Part shown: positions 27,226 to 35,411 of the stretch, one piece after another
Layout of the letters: the number at the start of each line of letters is the position of its first letter
Numbering within the stretch: the stretch's first letter is position 1
Assembly (NCBI GenBank): GCA_938016265.1
Contig: CALLWB010000004.1
Location: forward strand, 1-48,717
DNA from: an uncultured Saprospiraceae bacterium
GTDB lineage: Bacteria > Bacteroidota > Bacteroidia > Chitinophagales > Saprospiraceae
DNA length: 48,717 nt
Reading direction: 5' to 3'
Translations under genes and position numbers: made by a program
Notes under the pieces: generated by a model
Seen by the model: the letters and a program-made list of their open reading frames with translations, nothing else
Databases searched by the model: none
What the model was told of the DNA's origin: nothing

Positions 27226-27660
27226 ATGATTCCATTTGCTGTATTTAGTATTATCGGAAGCCTACTGTTGATTAGGATACTATTTCCTGGGAAAAAGCCG
27301 AAGGTTGGCATACCCAAGTCGGAAGTGCATAACAAGTTTATGATTCGACCTAAAATATACAACCGCCATCAAAGCAACAAAAAACAAATCTCCAAAAGCA
27401 TCAATAAGATCATCCGGTCTTCAAAAAACTTCAAAATTGGTAAGACAGGAAATCCATATTCAAGGGGCGGCAACTACCATGAATTTAAAAAAATGTACCT
27501 CCTTTGCGGAAGTCGGAATGAACGATACATCGAGCGGCTGGAGGAGGAGTACCTGGAGGAATATATTGACCATCAAAAAAATGAGAATATAAACACGGGT
27601 AGTGGTGGGAATATGCGGTCGAAGAGTGGTTCTTTTTATTTGTATGTCGTGGTGAATTAG
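27226..27660 (+). CDS. Membrane-anchored GIY-YIG-like domain protein
   Basis: 144 residues. Residues 2-20 (PFAVFSIIGSLLLIRILF) form a single N-terminal membrane segment, followed by a basic linker. Residues 69-144 contain FKIGKTGNPYSR, YHEFKKMYLLCGSRNERYIE, an E-rich helix (RLEEEYLEEY) and a closing GGN...GSFYLYVVVN. The KIGKT-x-NP-x-x-R arrangement, the downstream Glu and the final Asn echo the second half of the GIY-YIG nuclease core, but the GIY strand itself is not obvious. It could be a divergent member with or without activity. It stands alone with its own promoter. Family assignment is by pattern only. Confidence 0.6.
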   Translation: MIPFAVFSIIGSLLLIRILFPGKKPKVGIPKSEVHNKFMIRPKIYNRHQSNKKQISKSINKIIRSSKNFKIGKTGNPYSRGGNYHEFKKMYLLCGSRNERYIERLEEEYLEEYIDHQKNENINTGSGGNMRSKSGSFYLYVVVN

Positions 27661-27676
27661 TCGGATGTTTGAGGCT

Positions 27677-27774
27677 GTGCTAGTAGTTTAAAGATAAATG
27701 ACGAAGGGCTTTTATTCCGCAGGGATGCCTTCCCCAAAAAACTATCGTCTGCGCTTTTCAATTTTTTCTAGCAC
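27677..27774. repeat. 98-bp palindromic intergenic element
   Basis: Bounded by GTGCTAG (27677-27683) and CTAGCAC (27768-27774), with inner pairs GACGA/TCGTC and GAAGGGC/GCCTTCC. This gives a nested foldback unit without coding content. It looks like a REP/MITE-type repeat. It begins 17 bp after the stop at 27660 and could also act as a terminator. Confidence 0.45.
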
Positions 27775-28002
27775 TAGCAATTTGTTACCACCTAATGGTG
27801 AACATTAAATACTGAATAGGTGTAAAACGCCCATACCAACCACCCTACCATTATCCACATTTTTTTAAGAATAACCCGGAGGGTACATTAAAATACAAAC
27901 CACTTATTTTAAGCCATTTACGCCATAATCACAATTGATTTCCGTCTAGTTATTTTAAGAAAATTCACAAATAAGTACTTTTTTTCATACCGCTCTCTAC
28001 CC

Positions 28003-28010
28003 TACTTTTG
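28003..28010 (+). promoter_or_regulatory. -7 box upstream of the beta-helix protein
   Basis: TACTTTTG is an exact TAnnTTTG match, in the same CTACTTTTGA context as the box at 27104. No clear TTG lies 17-23 bp upstream (only a T-run). The leader to the ATG at 28151 would be about 140 nt. Confidence 0.4.
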
Positions 28011-28150
28011 AGGGGTATTGAGAAGGAGTGTGTTCCTACGCTGATCAGCATCCAGTTTTATATTAATACTATAGCAGTGCTATGGTAAGAAGATGGGCAT
28101 TCTTCCTTACTCTTTATTGTAAAAAATCAATTATTAAACAAAACAAAAAA

Positions 28151-30262
28151 ATGAAAAATTTTACCCTAATTTTAAGCTGCCTGCTATTTACAGCCTACAC
28201 TTTACAAGGACAGGTGTTCGTAAATCAAAATGCCAATGGAACAAACGACGGCTCTTCCTGGACGAATGCGTATACCAACCTAAACGACGCAATAAACGCG
28301 GCCCCTGCCAACGCTCAATTATGGATCGCAGCTGGTACCTACAAACCTGGGACTACCACTACCGATGCATTCAAGCCATCCAATAGTTTAGAGTTTTATG
28401 GTGGATTTTCTGGTACTGAAACGATGCTTTCTCAGCGCGATGTTTCGGCCAATAGTACTATTTTATCTGGTGATTTGCAGGGGGATGATGTGCTTGACGA
28501 TTTTACCACAAATCGCGCAGACAATACGTTGCATATTTTCTGGTTGGAAATCGGAGTAGATGGGGTTTTTGATGGGTTGATCTTTGAAGGAGGACAAACT
28601 GCAGATGCTAGTGGATCAGGAGACGACCGACGTGGAGGGGCCATTTTATCGTACGGAAAATTGAAAGTTCAAAATTGTATTTTTCGTCAAAACTATGGCT
28701 ACTACGGCGGTGGCATGTATCCTCGTCAAGCAGGTGCTAATGGCACGGAGATCATTGACTGTATGTTTATGAACAATAGTGGTGGCTTTGGTGCAGGCGT
28801 TTTTATGGCATCCACTCAAGGCACTATCGAAAACTGTACGTTCACAAACAACGAAGTAACTGGGAATGGAGGTGCTTTTTGTGCTACAAACACAACTTAC
28901 ACCGTGCAAAGCACTGAATTTATTGACAACTTTGCGGTAGAAGGTGGAGCCATTTTGACCAATTCGTCACAAGGAGGAACGCATGTTTGTGCCATCAATG
29001 ATTGTACTTTTACTGGGAATATGGGCACGTATGGCGGAGCTGTTGAGTCCTATAATTTGGGAATCACGATCAACTATAACAACTGTGTATTCAACAATAA
29101 TGAAGCTTCGTATAATGGAGGTGCAGTGGCCGCTGAATTTCAATCAACAGGCAATCTTAAAAACTGTACGTTCAATGATAATAAATCGCAATTTGGTGGT
29201 GCGGTAAGCATGTATGACGGTGCTCTGGTTACTATAGAAGAAGGTATTTTTAACGATAATATCGCTGAACCTGCTGTAAATGGAACAGGTGGATTAGGCG
29301 GAGCAATTGCAAATTTATCGCCTTCCTTGCTACGCGTTATCAAATCAGACTTTACAGGCAACAGCGCTCTCCATGGCGGAGCTATTCATTCTGAAAATAA
29401 CTCCGAAGGCAATATAGTCGAAGTGACTGGTTCGACCCTGCTATCAAACGGTGCTTCTGCAATTGGGGGTGGTATAAATACGCTAAATTCCATGGTAAGC
29501 ATTACGAACTGCTTAATCGCTAAAAATACTGGTGTGGTCACTGGAGGTGCAGCGGCATTTAGAACAAATGGACTAGATGGAAAGACCACAATAATAAATA
29601 GTACGATCGCTGAGAATACGTCCAATGCCGCAGATGGCGTCGCGCTAATTGTCAACTTGAATGAAAATCTGGAGCTCGTTTTGCAAAATACAATTCTAGA
29701 TAACACCGATCAAAATTTTATTAATCAAGCAGTGAGTGGTACGCTTGGTATAGTGTCCTCACTAGGAGGCAATTTGTCTTCTGATGCTTCCTTAACGGAC
29801 GATCTACAAGGGATGAACGATATCCATTCGGTTGCTCCGCAATTTGTCGATGCTGCAGCGGGTGATTACCATTTGACGTCTGCTAGTCCTTGCATTAATC
29901 AGGGCATTTTAAATGGCGCTCCTGCTACAGACATTGAGGGAAAACCCCGAATCAATAATCCAGAAATGGGTGCCTACGAATTTGACGGCGTCCTCAGTTC
30001 AACTGCTGCTGCTTTAGATCCATTGCAGTTTAGTGTCTTTCCAAATCCTGCTGAAGAGTTTGTTTACTTTTCCCTTCCTTCGGATTGGGTCGGCGAGGTA
30101 CTTGTTCAACTGACGGATGCAAAAGGCGCTATTCTCCAAAAAAGTATTCAAAATATACGTTCAGAAAGTACGCTAAATGTGTCGGAACTGCCTACTGGTA
30201 TTTATTACCTGCATTTGACTTCGGGAGCTGCCAGCCATTCGGTTTCTTTCCTGAAAAAGTAG
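28151..30262 (+). CDS. T9SS-secreted right-handed beta-helix protein (choice-of-anchor Q / Pmp-like)
   Basis: 703 residues from the ATG at 28151. This start puts a normal signal peptide first (NFTLILSCLLFTAYTLQGQ) and follows an A-rich leader; an in-frame ATG at 28082 would add 23 residues ahead of it and is unlikely. After VNQNANGTNDGSSWTNAYTNL, many parallel beta-helix turns carry C-x-F-x-x-N and GGA(I/V/F) motifs like chlamydial Pmp repeats. A choice-of-anchor Q-type end follows (PCINQGI, ATDIEGKPRINNPEMGAYEF), then a T9SS sorting domain (LQFSVFPNPAEEFVYFSLP, LPTGIYYLHL). It is probably a surface adhesin or polysaccharide-binding protein. No catalytic residues were identified. Confidence 0.88.
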   Translation: MKNFTLILSCLLFTAYTLQGQVFVNQNANGTNDGSSWTNAYTNLNDAINAAPANAQLWIAAGTYKPGTTTTDAFKPSNSLEFYGGFSGTETMLSQRDVSANSTILSGDLQGDDVLDDFTTNRADNTLHIFWLEIGVDGVFDGLIFEGGQTADASGSGDDRRGGAILSYGKLKVQNCIFRQNYGYYGGGMYPRQAGANGTEIIDCMFMNNSGGFGAGVFMASTQGTIENCTFTNNEVTGNGGAFCATNTTYTVQSTEFIDNFAVEGGAILTNSSQGGTHVCAINDCTFTGNMGTYGGAVESYNLGITINYNNCVFNNNEASYNGGAVAAEFQSTGNLKNCTFNDNKSQFGGAVSMYDGALVTIEEGIFNDNIAEPAVNGTGGLGGAIANLSPSLLRVIKSDFTGNSALHGGAIHSENNSEGNIVEVTGSTLLSNGASAIGGGINTLNSMVSITNCLIAKNTGVVTGGAAAFRTNGLDGKTTIINSTIAENTSNAADGVALIVNLNENLELVLQNTILDNTDQNFINQAVSGTLGIVSSLGGNLSSDASLTDDLQGMNDIHSVAPQFVDAAAGDYHLTSASPCINQGILNGAPATDIEGKPRINNPEMGAYEFDGVLSSTAAALDPLQFSVFPNPAEEFVYFSLPSDWVGEVLVQLTDAKGAILQKSIQNIRSESTLNVSELPTGIYYLHLTSGAASHSVSFLKK

Positions 30263-30285
30263 TTTTGTTTTTGATTTATTATAGG

Positions 30286-30317
30286 GCAATCAGGGACATC
30301 CCTGGTTGCTTTATTTT
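30286..30317 (+). terminator. Intrinsic terminator after the beta-helix gene
   Basis: GCAATCAGGG (30286-30295) pairs with CCCTGGTTGC (30300-30309) around an ACAT loop, with one G-U wobble, and is followed by TTTATTTT. It lies 24 bp after the stop. Confidence 0.8.
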
Positions 30318-30567
30318 AGAAGAAGTTTGGAAAAAGGTCTTTTTGGTGGAAACCTTATTTCTTTGCTTGTATTGATTATTAACGAATTACTTAATATTCC
30401 AATAATCTTACCTGTAACCCATAGAAAATCAACCTTTAACCCAATTTATCGTATAACAAGCGCTTTGATGAATTGGATTTATATCACATTAAACTTCCTG
30501 AAATTGTCATCATTGATGACCACCAATTCTAGTGGCTAAATTGGGAATTTTACTAAAAAAATTAACT

Positions 30568-30999
30568 ATGAAAAACTTTCAGAAAACTAGTTTATTGACT
30601 TTTGCTATGCTGCTTGTAATGTCCTTGTTTATTTTTTCGTGTGAACCTTCGGAGGCAATTGATGAGGAGGTCACTCCTGCTTTGACCGAAGAGGTACTCC
30701 TAATGTCAGTAAAGGAGGTGGACTCCCAAAATCGTATTCCTGATTGCTGGTGCAAATATCGACATGCAAGCAGACGAACTTCAACTTCAAGTTATGTCTA
30801 TTGTTATGGTTATAACGGTATAGCTAAGAATTATATCCTCGCTGATACACAAGGCAATGTTTTGCAAACTAAATCGACCTCCAACTACTTCACCTACTTT
30901 TCTGGTCTGCAGTCGGGCAAAACCTATAAATACAGGACCTATACCTCCTGCAATCGCCCTCGCTACTCTCCTTGGACAACGTTTACACAGTCCTATTGA
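30568..30999 (+). CDS. Small Cys/Tyr-rich lipoprotein of unknown function
   Basis: 143 residues from the ATG at 30568, chosen because it gives a clean signal (TFAMLLVMSLFIFSC, lipid Cys25); an in-frame ATG 36 bp upstream would place 12 extra residues first. The mature part has an acidic linker, then DCWCKYRHASRRTSTSSYVYC, and an Fn3-like end (YFSGLQSGKTYKYRTYTSC). It is short, Cys-containing and likely exposed. No family was recognised. Monocistronic, with a terminator downstream. The 305-bp gap before it (30263-30567) contains the terminator of the preceding gene and nothing else recognisable. Confidence 0.7.
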   Translation: MKNFQKTSLLTFAMLLVMSLFIFSCEPSEAIDEEVTPALTEEVLLMSVKEVDSQNRIPDCWCKYRHASRRTSTSSYVYCYGYNGIAKNYILADTQGNVLQTKSTSNYFTYFSGLQSGKTYKYRTYTSCNRPRYSPWTTFTQSY

Positions 31000-31047
31000 T
31001 TTTGCCAATGCTAGATTGATAGTTCAAGTAGATAAAAATTAAAATTG

Positions 31048-31083
31048 AACCGCTGAGGCTTGAATAGTCTTTAGCGGTTTTTG
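31048..31083 (+). terminator. Intrinsic terminator
   Basis: AACCGCTGAGGCT (31048-31060) pairs with AGTCTTTAGCGGTT (31066-31079), with wobble and a bulge, and is followed by a T-run (TTTTTGTTG). It terminates the small lipoprotein gene and insulates the uronate locus. Confidence 0.75.
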
Positions 31084-31316
31084 TTGTTTACAAATCAGCC
31101 TAGCATAAAACAACAGGCCGAAAAGGCAACGAAAGAGTTACAAAGACTTTTACAAATAGATCTTGCCGACTACAATAGCATATTGTGAGAAAATTGAAGA
31201 GGAGGAGGACGCTTCCTTCCACTCCATATGTTGAAAGAACCACTATAAACAAAACCAAACATTCTTTGGCCGCTTAATTACTGGCCACATTATCTTCAAA
31301 TTTATTACCAAATTAC

Positions 31317-31349
31317 TTGGTTTAAATTTGTTATTTAAAATTATATTTC
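31317..31349 (+). promoter_or_regulatory. Possible promoter of the GntR regulator
   Basis: TTGG at 31317-31320 and TATATTTC at 31342-31349 (a one-mismatch TAnnTTTG) are about 22 bp apart. The start point would fall just before the operator at 31366. Confidence 0.35.
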
Positions 31350-31365
31350 TAAATTTACCATTGGA

Positions 31366-31381
31366 AATTGGTTGACCAATT
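31366..31381. promoter_or_regulatory. FadR/UxuR-type operator
   Basis: AATTGGT-TG-ACCAATT is a perfect inverted repeat with 7-bp arms and a 2-bp centre. It has the same half-sites and spacing as the E. coli UxuR/ExuR consensus (AAATTGGTATACCAATTT), as known from that family. It lies 28 bp upstream of the regulator ATG at 31410 and probably serves autoregulation by the GntR protein. Confidence 0.75.
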
Positions 31382-31409
31382 ACCGACAGACCAAAACTTT
31401 ACATTTCAG

Positions 31410-32120
31410 ATGCTAGATAACTTACAGAAAATAATAATAGAGAACCCGGTAGATATAATTATCAGACAAATAAAAACACTGATAACTAGTGGTTCATTAA
31501 AACCTGGCGAAAAACTACCTTCAGAGAGAAAACTAGCAGAGCATCTAGGTGTTGGTAGAACTCAGGTCCGTGAAGCCATCCGAAAGTTGGAATTTTATGG
31601 CATATTAAAAACACTTCCACAAAGTGGAACGATTGTTTCAGGAATAGGTATTGTAGCATTAGAGGGGCTGATAACAGATGTTCTCCAATTAGAAGAACAT
31701 GATTTTCAGTCATTAGTCGAAACAAGGGTTTTACTGGAAAAACAGACCGCCCATGATGCCGCAACCAGAAGAACAGCGGAGGATATCGTACAACTTAAGC
31801 AAACTTTAAATGCTTACGAGAAAAAAATTGTGGCTACCAAATTTGCTGTTGAAGAAGATTTACTATTTCACATTAAAATTGCAGAAGCTGGCAAAAACAA
31901 TGTTTTAAAATCACTTTTGATGATTATCACTCCTGACATTATCAAAAACTATAATGAGCTGAAAGTTTGCAACGAATCTACTTCGGACAATACAATTATA
32001 GAACACAAGGAAATTTTGGATCATATTATAAATCAAGACTCTAAAGCAGCGGAAAAAGCAATGGAAAAGCACCTAAAAGGGGTGCTAGAATTTTGTAAAA
32101 AAAATAGCTTGAACACTTAA
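31410..32120 (+). CDS. GntR-family (FadR subfamily) transcriptional regulator of uronate use
   Basis: 236 residues. The N-terminal winged helix carries the GntR signature (LKPGEKLPSERKLAEHLGVG, then RTQVREAIRKLEFYGIL), followed by an all-helical FCD effector domain (LVETRVLLEKQTAHDAA, then a His in LLFHIKIAEAG and another near the end in EHKEIL), typical of FadR/UxuR types. ATG 31410 is preferred: the frame can extend to a TTG at 31368, but that codon lies inside the operator. It heads a locus for uronate catabolism, so the effector is probably a pathway intermediate such as KDG or its precursor (inference). The operator next to its start suggests autorepression. Confidence 0.9.
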   Translation: MLDNLQKIIIENPVDIIIRQIKTLITSGSLKPGEKLPSERKLAEHLGVGRTQVREAIRKLEFYGILKTLPQSGTIVSGIGIVALEGLITDVLQLEEHDFQSLVETRVLLEKQTAHDAATRRTAEDIVQLKQTLNAYEKKIVATKFAVEEDLLFHIKIAEAGKNNVLKSLLMIITPDIIKNYNELKVCNESTSDNTIIEHKEILDHIINQDSKAAEKAMEKHLKGVLEFCKKNSLNT

Positions 32121-32254
32121 GTCCAAGCCATTATACATAGATAACTATTTAAAGCTACCCACAAATCAATAATATGGCGCACAGATTTTGACGGTCACGT
32201 GCACCAAAACTAAATATTCATTCATTAATCACCTTTAAAAAGGAATAATCAACA

Positions 32255-35200
32255 ATGAAAGCTAAAAATAAACCATTCGGACTAAAAAATTTAGTCTTGA
32301 GCAATCTTTCTCACACAAAATCACTAGTATTTACGGTGATTTTGTTTGTGCTAAGCTCATTTTCCTTACTAGTAGCTCAGTCTACTGTCACAGGAACTAT
32401 CCTAGACACTGACGGGACACCACTTATTGGTGCAAGTGTATTAATTCAAGGATCCACAACTGGTACCATAACAGATATCGATGGAAAATTTGCCATTACT
32501 GCCAAGCCAGAAGATATTCTTGTTGTAAGCTATACTGGCTTTAAGGATCAAATTGTACTAGTTGGCAATCAGCCAAACCTACCAATTACCCTCAAAACCA
32601 ATGCAGAAATACTGGAAGGAGTAGTTGTAATAGGCTATGGCACACAGAAAAAATCTCACTTAACCGGATCAGTATCTAAAGTGACTAATGAGAAGCTGGA
32701 TCAAATCGCTGTAGCGAGAGTAGATGATGCGCTTATTGGTCAAGTTTCCGGGGTTAACATTCAAGCTAGTTCAGCAGAAGCTGGGGCGGCGCCTACTATT
32801 ACGATTAGGGGATTTGGATCTGTAAATGCAGCATCTGGACCTGCTGTTGTAGTGGACGGGATAGTCGTAGATCCTGATTTTCTAGGAAATTTAGACATGA
32901 ATGATATCGAATCATTTGAAGTCCTAAAGGATGCCGCATCTGCTGCCATTTATGGTAGTGAAGGATCAAATGGTGTAATTATGATTACTACCAAGAATGG
33001 TCAAGCTGGAGAAACTAAATATAGCTATGAAACTTTTTTAGGCTGGAAAAGAGCATTTGGAAGTGAAGAGTATAAAAAAAGTGTTGCGGAATGGGCTGAT
33101 TATGAACTCGCTCAAACTGGTGAACTTACTAACCATACACAGTACGCACAGCAGTTAGTCGCTTTAACAGGTGTGGACAGAGATTGGCAAGAAGTATTCT
33201 TTGATGGTGGGAATATTATGAGTCATGCTTTTTCTGCAAGAGGAGGAAGTAAAAAAACACAATTCAGCGCATCCTTAAGAACATTAGGAGATGAAGGAGT
33301 TGTAATAACAGACAACTACCGATTGTTTTCTGGAAAATTGAAGATGGATACTAAAATTACAGAAAAGCTGAAGTTTGGACTTAGTGCGACACCCTCCTAC
33401 TCAAAACGTAGAGCATTACCAACATCCATACATAATCCTATAAGACAATCTCCATGGTTGCCTATTTATCATACAGAAGAAACACTACAGTATATTGATA
33501 GATCTGCTTATCCAGATGTGGTAGCAGGAGATTATTTCCTAGAAAATCACTTGAGAAATATAGATATTGATACGACGGATAATTTTGGTGCTAGCCGACC
33601 ACGTACCTCTGGGGATATGAATCCGTATGCACAGTATGTTGAAAGAGAGCACTATGAGTTTAAAACTAATTTGCTAGGCTCCACTTACTTAAGCTATGAA
33701 ATTATAGACGGACTAACCGCGAAAACATCGCTTGGTGGAACTATAGAAAACCGTAAGAGAACAAGATGGAATGGTACAAAGCACCATGCACAAGCTAGTA
33801 GAGCTTCTTACGAGTTGCAAAACAGACTACGCACTAGATTGATTTCTGACAATACCTTATCCTTTAATAAAGAAATCAAAAGCCATGATTTTGGCGCACT
33901 TATAGGGGCTACTTTTCAAAAGAGAAAATCTGAAAATAGTGTAATTGAGGGTACTGAATACGCTAATGATTTACTTAAAAATTTACAAGGAGCAACTTCC
34001 GTTTCTGATTTTGAAGAGACCAACGCTGAAAAAAACAAGATCGGATATTTTGCTAGAATTAATTATGCTTATAACAACAAATACTTATTGAATGCTTCAT
34101 TTAGAAGAGACGCTAGTTCTGTTTTTGGGGTAGACTCAAAATGGGGTAATTTCCCAGCCGTTTCAGTTGGTTGGAATGTGCACAATGAAAACTTCTTGAA
34201 AGACACCGATGCAATAAGTAGATTAAAGCTTAGAGTTAGTTACGGACTTACTGGAAATGAAAATTTCAACGTTGGTGACGACATCATTAATGCCTATCCT
34301 TATTTGGCATTGTTGAATACAGCAAATGCCGTTTCTGAAGACGACATTGCCGCAGGTATTGTTGCTCGTAACATTGCAAATACCTTGTTACAGTGGGAAG
34401 CTTCAAAGGAATTCAATCCTGGTATTGATTTCGGTTTCCTTGGTAACAGAGTAACTGGATCTTTTGATTACTATAGAAGAGTAAGTGATAAATTACTTTT
34501 AGAGAATCCTGTATCATACGTAACTGGGTTTAGTGGAGGTATCGTGAATCTAGGTGAAGTAGCAAATAGTGGATTCGAGCTAGAATTGAGAACGAAAAAT
34601 TTAACTCGTGGAAAATTTAAGTGGAACACAACACTGATTGCTTCCACCAACAAAAACGAATTACTCAGTTTTGGAGAATCTGATGGCGCTTTATTAGAGG
34701 ATGGATTTGGTAGAAATTCACAATGGATAAATTCTGTAGGAAATCCAATCTCCTCTTTTTATGGATTTGTTGTAGACGACGAATTGGCTACTAAATACTG
34801 GGACTCTCCTTATATTCCGATAAACGGTGTTGCACAAGATGTAATTGTTAGAGATTTAAATGGTGATGGTATCATCACAGATGCAGATAAGACCATTCTA
34901 GGAGACCCTTACCCAGACCTCATATGGAGTATTACCAATGATTTTTTCATTGGAAAATTTGATTTCTCTTTCATGCTTCAAGGAAGTCAAGGTGCTGAAG
35001 TCAAAAATATTGGAGATCAATATTTTGGTACGCACTGGCAAGGTGGTACCTCTGACGAGCAACAAGTAGTTGAAGATGGGATCATCTCTCATCCTTCTTT
35101 CCTTCAGCCAAAAGTACTAACAAACGATGTCGTACAAAGTGCAGGATACTTCTCCTTGAGAAACGTAAACATTGGGTATAATTTTTCACATGACAAGTTA

Positions 35201-35392
35201 TCAGACATTGGTTTCGGAGACATTAGACTTTATGCAACTGCTCAGAACCTGTTTTATAAGACTTCTTCGGATTACAATGGGTTCAATCCTGAATATATTG
35301 ATACGAACAATAGCCCTAGAGCTTATGGTTCACAAAGAGCAGGTACTCCTTTATTTAGAACCGTAACGATCGGTCTAAACGTTAATTTTTAA
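32255..35392 (+). CDS. susC: SusC/RagA-family TonB-dependent outer-membrane receptor
   Basis: 1,045 residues. Signal region (SLVFTVILFVLSSFSLLVAQ), CarboxypepD-reg-like domain (VTGTILDTDGTPLIGASV), TonB-box/SusC linker (VVVIGYGTQKKSHLTGSV), plug domain (TIRGFGSVNAASGPAVVVDG) and a 22-strand barrel region ending in TVTIGLNVNF. It imports oligosaccharides across the outer membrane together with SusD, powered by TonB. Ligand in this locus: uronate-containing oligosaccharides, probably alginate-derived (inference from neighbours). It lies 134 bp after the regulator and 19 bp before susD. No second copy of the AATTGGT-ACCAATT operator was found in front of it. Confidence 0.96.
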   Translation: MKAKNKPFGLKNLVLSNLSHTKSLVFTVILFVLSSFSLLVAQSTVTGTILDTDGTPLIGASVLIQGSTTGTITDIDGKFAITAKPEDILVVSYTGFKDQIVLVGNQPNLPITLKTNAEILEGVVVIGYGTQKKSHLTGSVSKVTNEKLDQIAVARVDDALIGQVSGVNIQASSAEAGAAPTITIRGFGSVNAASGPAVVVDGIVVDPDFLGNLDMNDIESFEVLKDAASAAIYGSEGSNGVIMITTKNGQAGETKYSYETFLGWKRAFGSEEYKKSVAEWADYELAQTGELTNHTQYAQQLVALTGVDRDWQEVFFDGGNIMSHAFSARGGSKKTQFSASLRTLGDEGVVITDNYRLFSGKLKMDTKITEKLKFGLSATPSYSKRRALPTSIHNPIRQSPWLPIYHTEETLQYIDRSAYPDVVAGDYFLENHLRNIDIDTTDNFGASRPRTSGDMNPYAQYVEREHYEFKTNLLGSTYLSYEIIDGLTAKTSLGGTIENRKRTRWNGTKHHAQASRASYELQNRLRTRLISDNTLSFNKEIKSHDFGALIGATFQKRKSENSVIEGTEYANDLLKNLQGATSVSDFEETNAEKNKIGYFARINYAYNNKYLLNASFRRDASSVFGVDSKWGNFPAVSVGWNVHNENFLKDTDAISRLKLRVSYGLTGNENFNVGDDIINAYPYLALLNTANAVSEDDIAAGIVARNIANTLLQWEASKEFNPGIDFGFLGNRVTGSFDYYRRVSDKLLLENPVSYVTGFSGGIVNLGEVANSGFELELRTKNLTRGKFKWNTTLIASTNKNELLSFGESDGALLEDGFGRNSQWINSVGNPISSFYGFVVDDELATKYWDSPYIPINGVAQDVIVRDLNGDGIITDADKTILGDPYPDLIWSITNDFFIGKFDFSFMLQGSQGAEVKNIGDQYFGTHWQGGTSDEQQVVEDGIISHPSFLQPKVLTNDVVQSAGYFSLRNVNIGYNFSHDKLSDIGFGDIRLYATAQNLFYKTSSDYNGFNPEYIDTNNSPRAYGSQRAGTPLFRTVTIGLNVNF

Positions 35393-35411
35393 TTTAAAAC
35401 CAATATCTATA

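Noticed and set aside
31310-31325. ACCAA...TTGGT near 31308-31322 as a second GntR operator
   Set aside because: The half-sites are in the opposite order to the AATTGGT-ACCAATT site and the spacing is different, so it is not counted as an operator.
32190-32215. GGTCACGTGCACC before susC as a regulator site
   Set aside because: It contains CACGTG and loosely mirrored GGT/ACC ends, but it lacks the AATTGGT half-site and the 2-bp centre.
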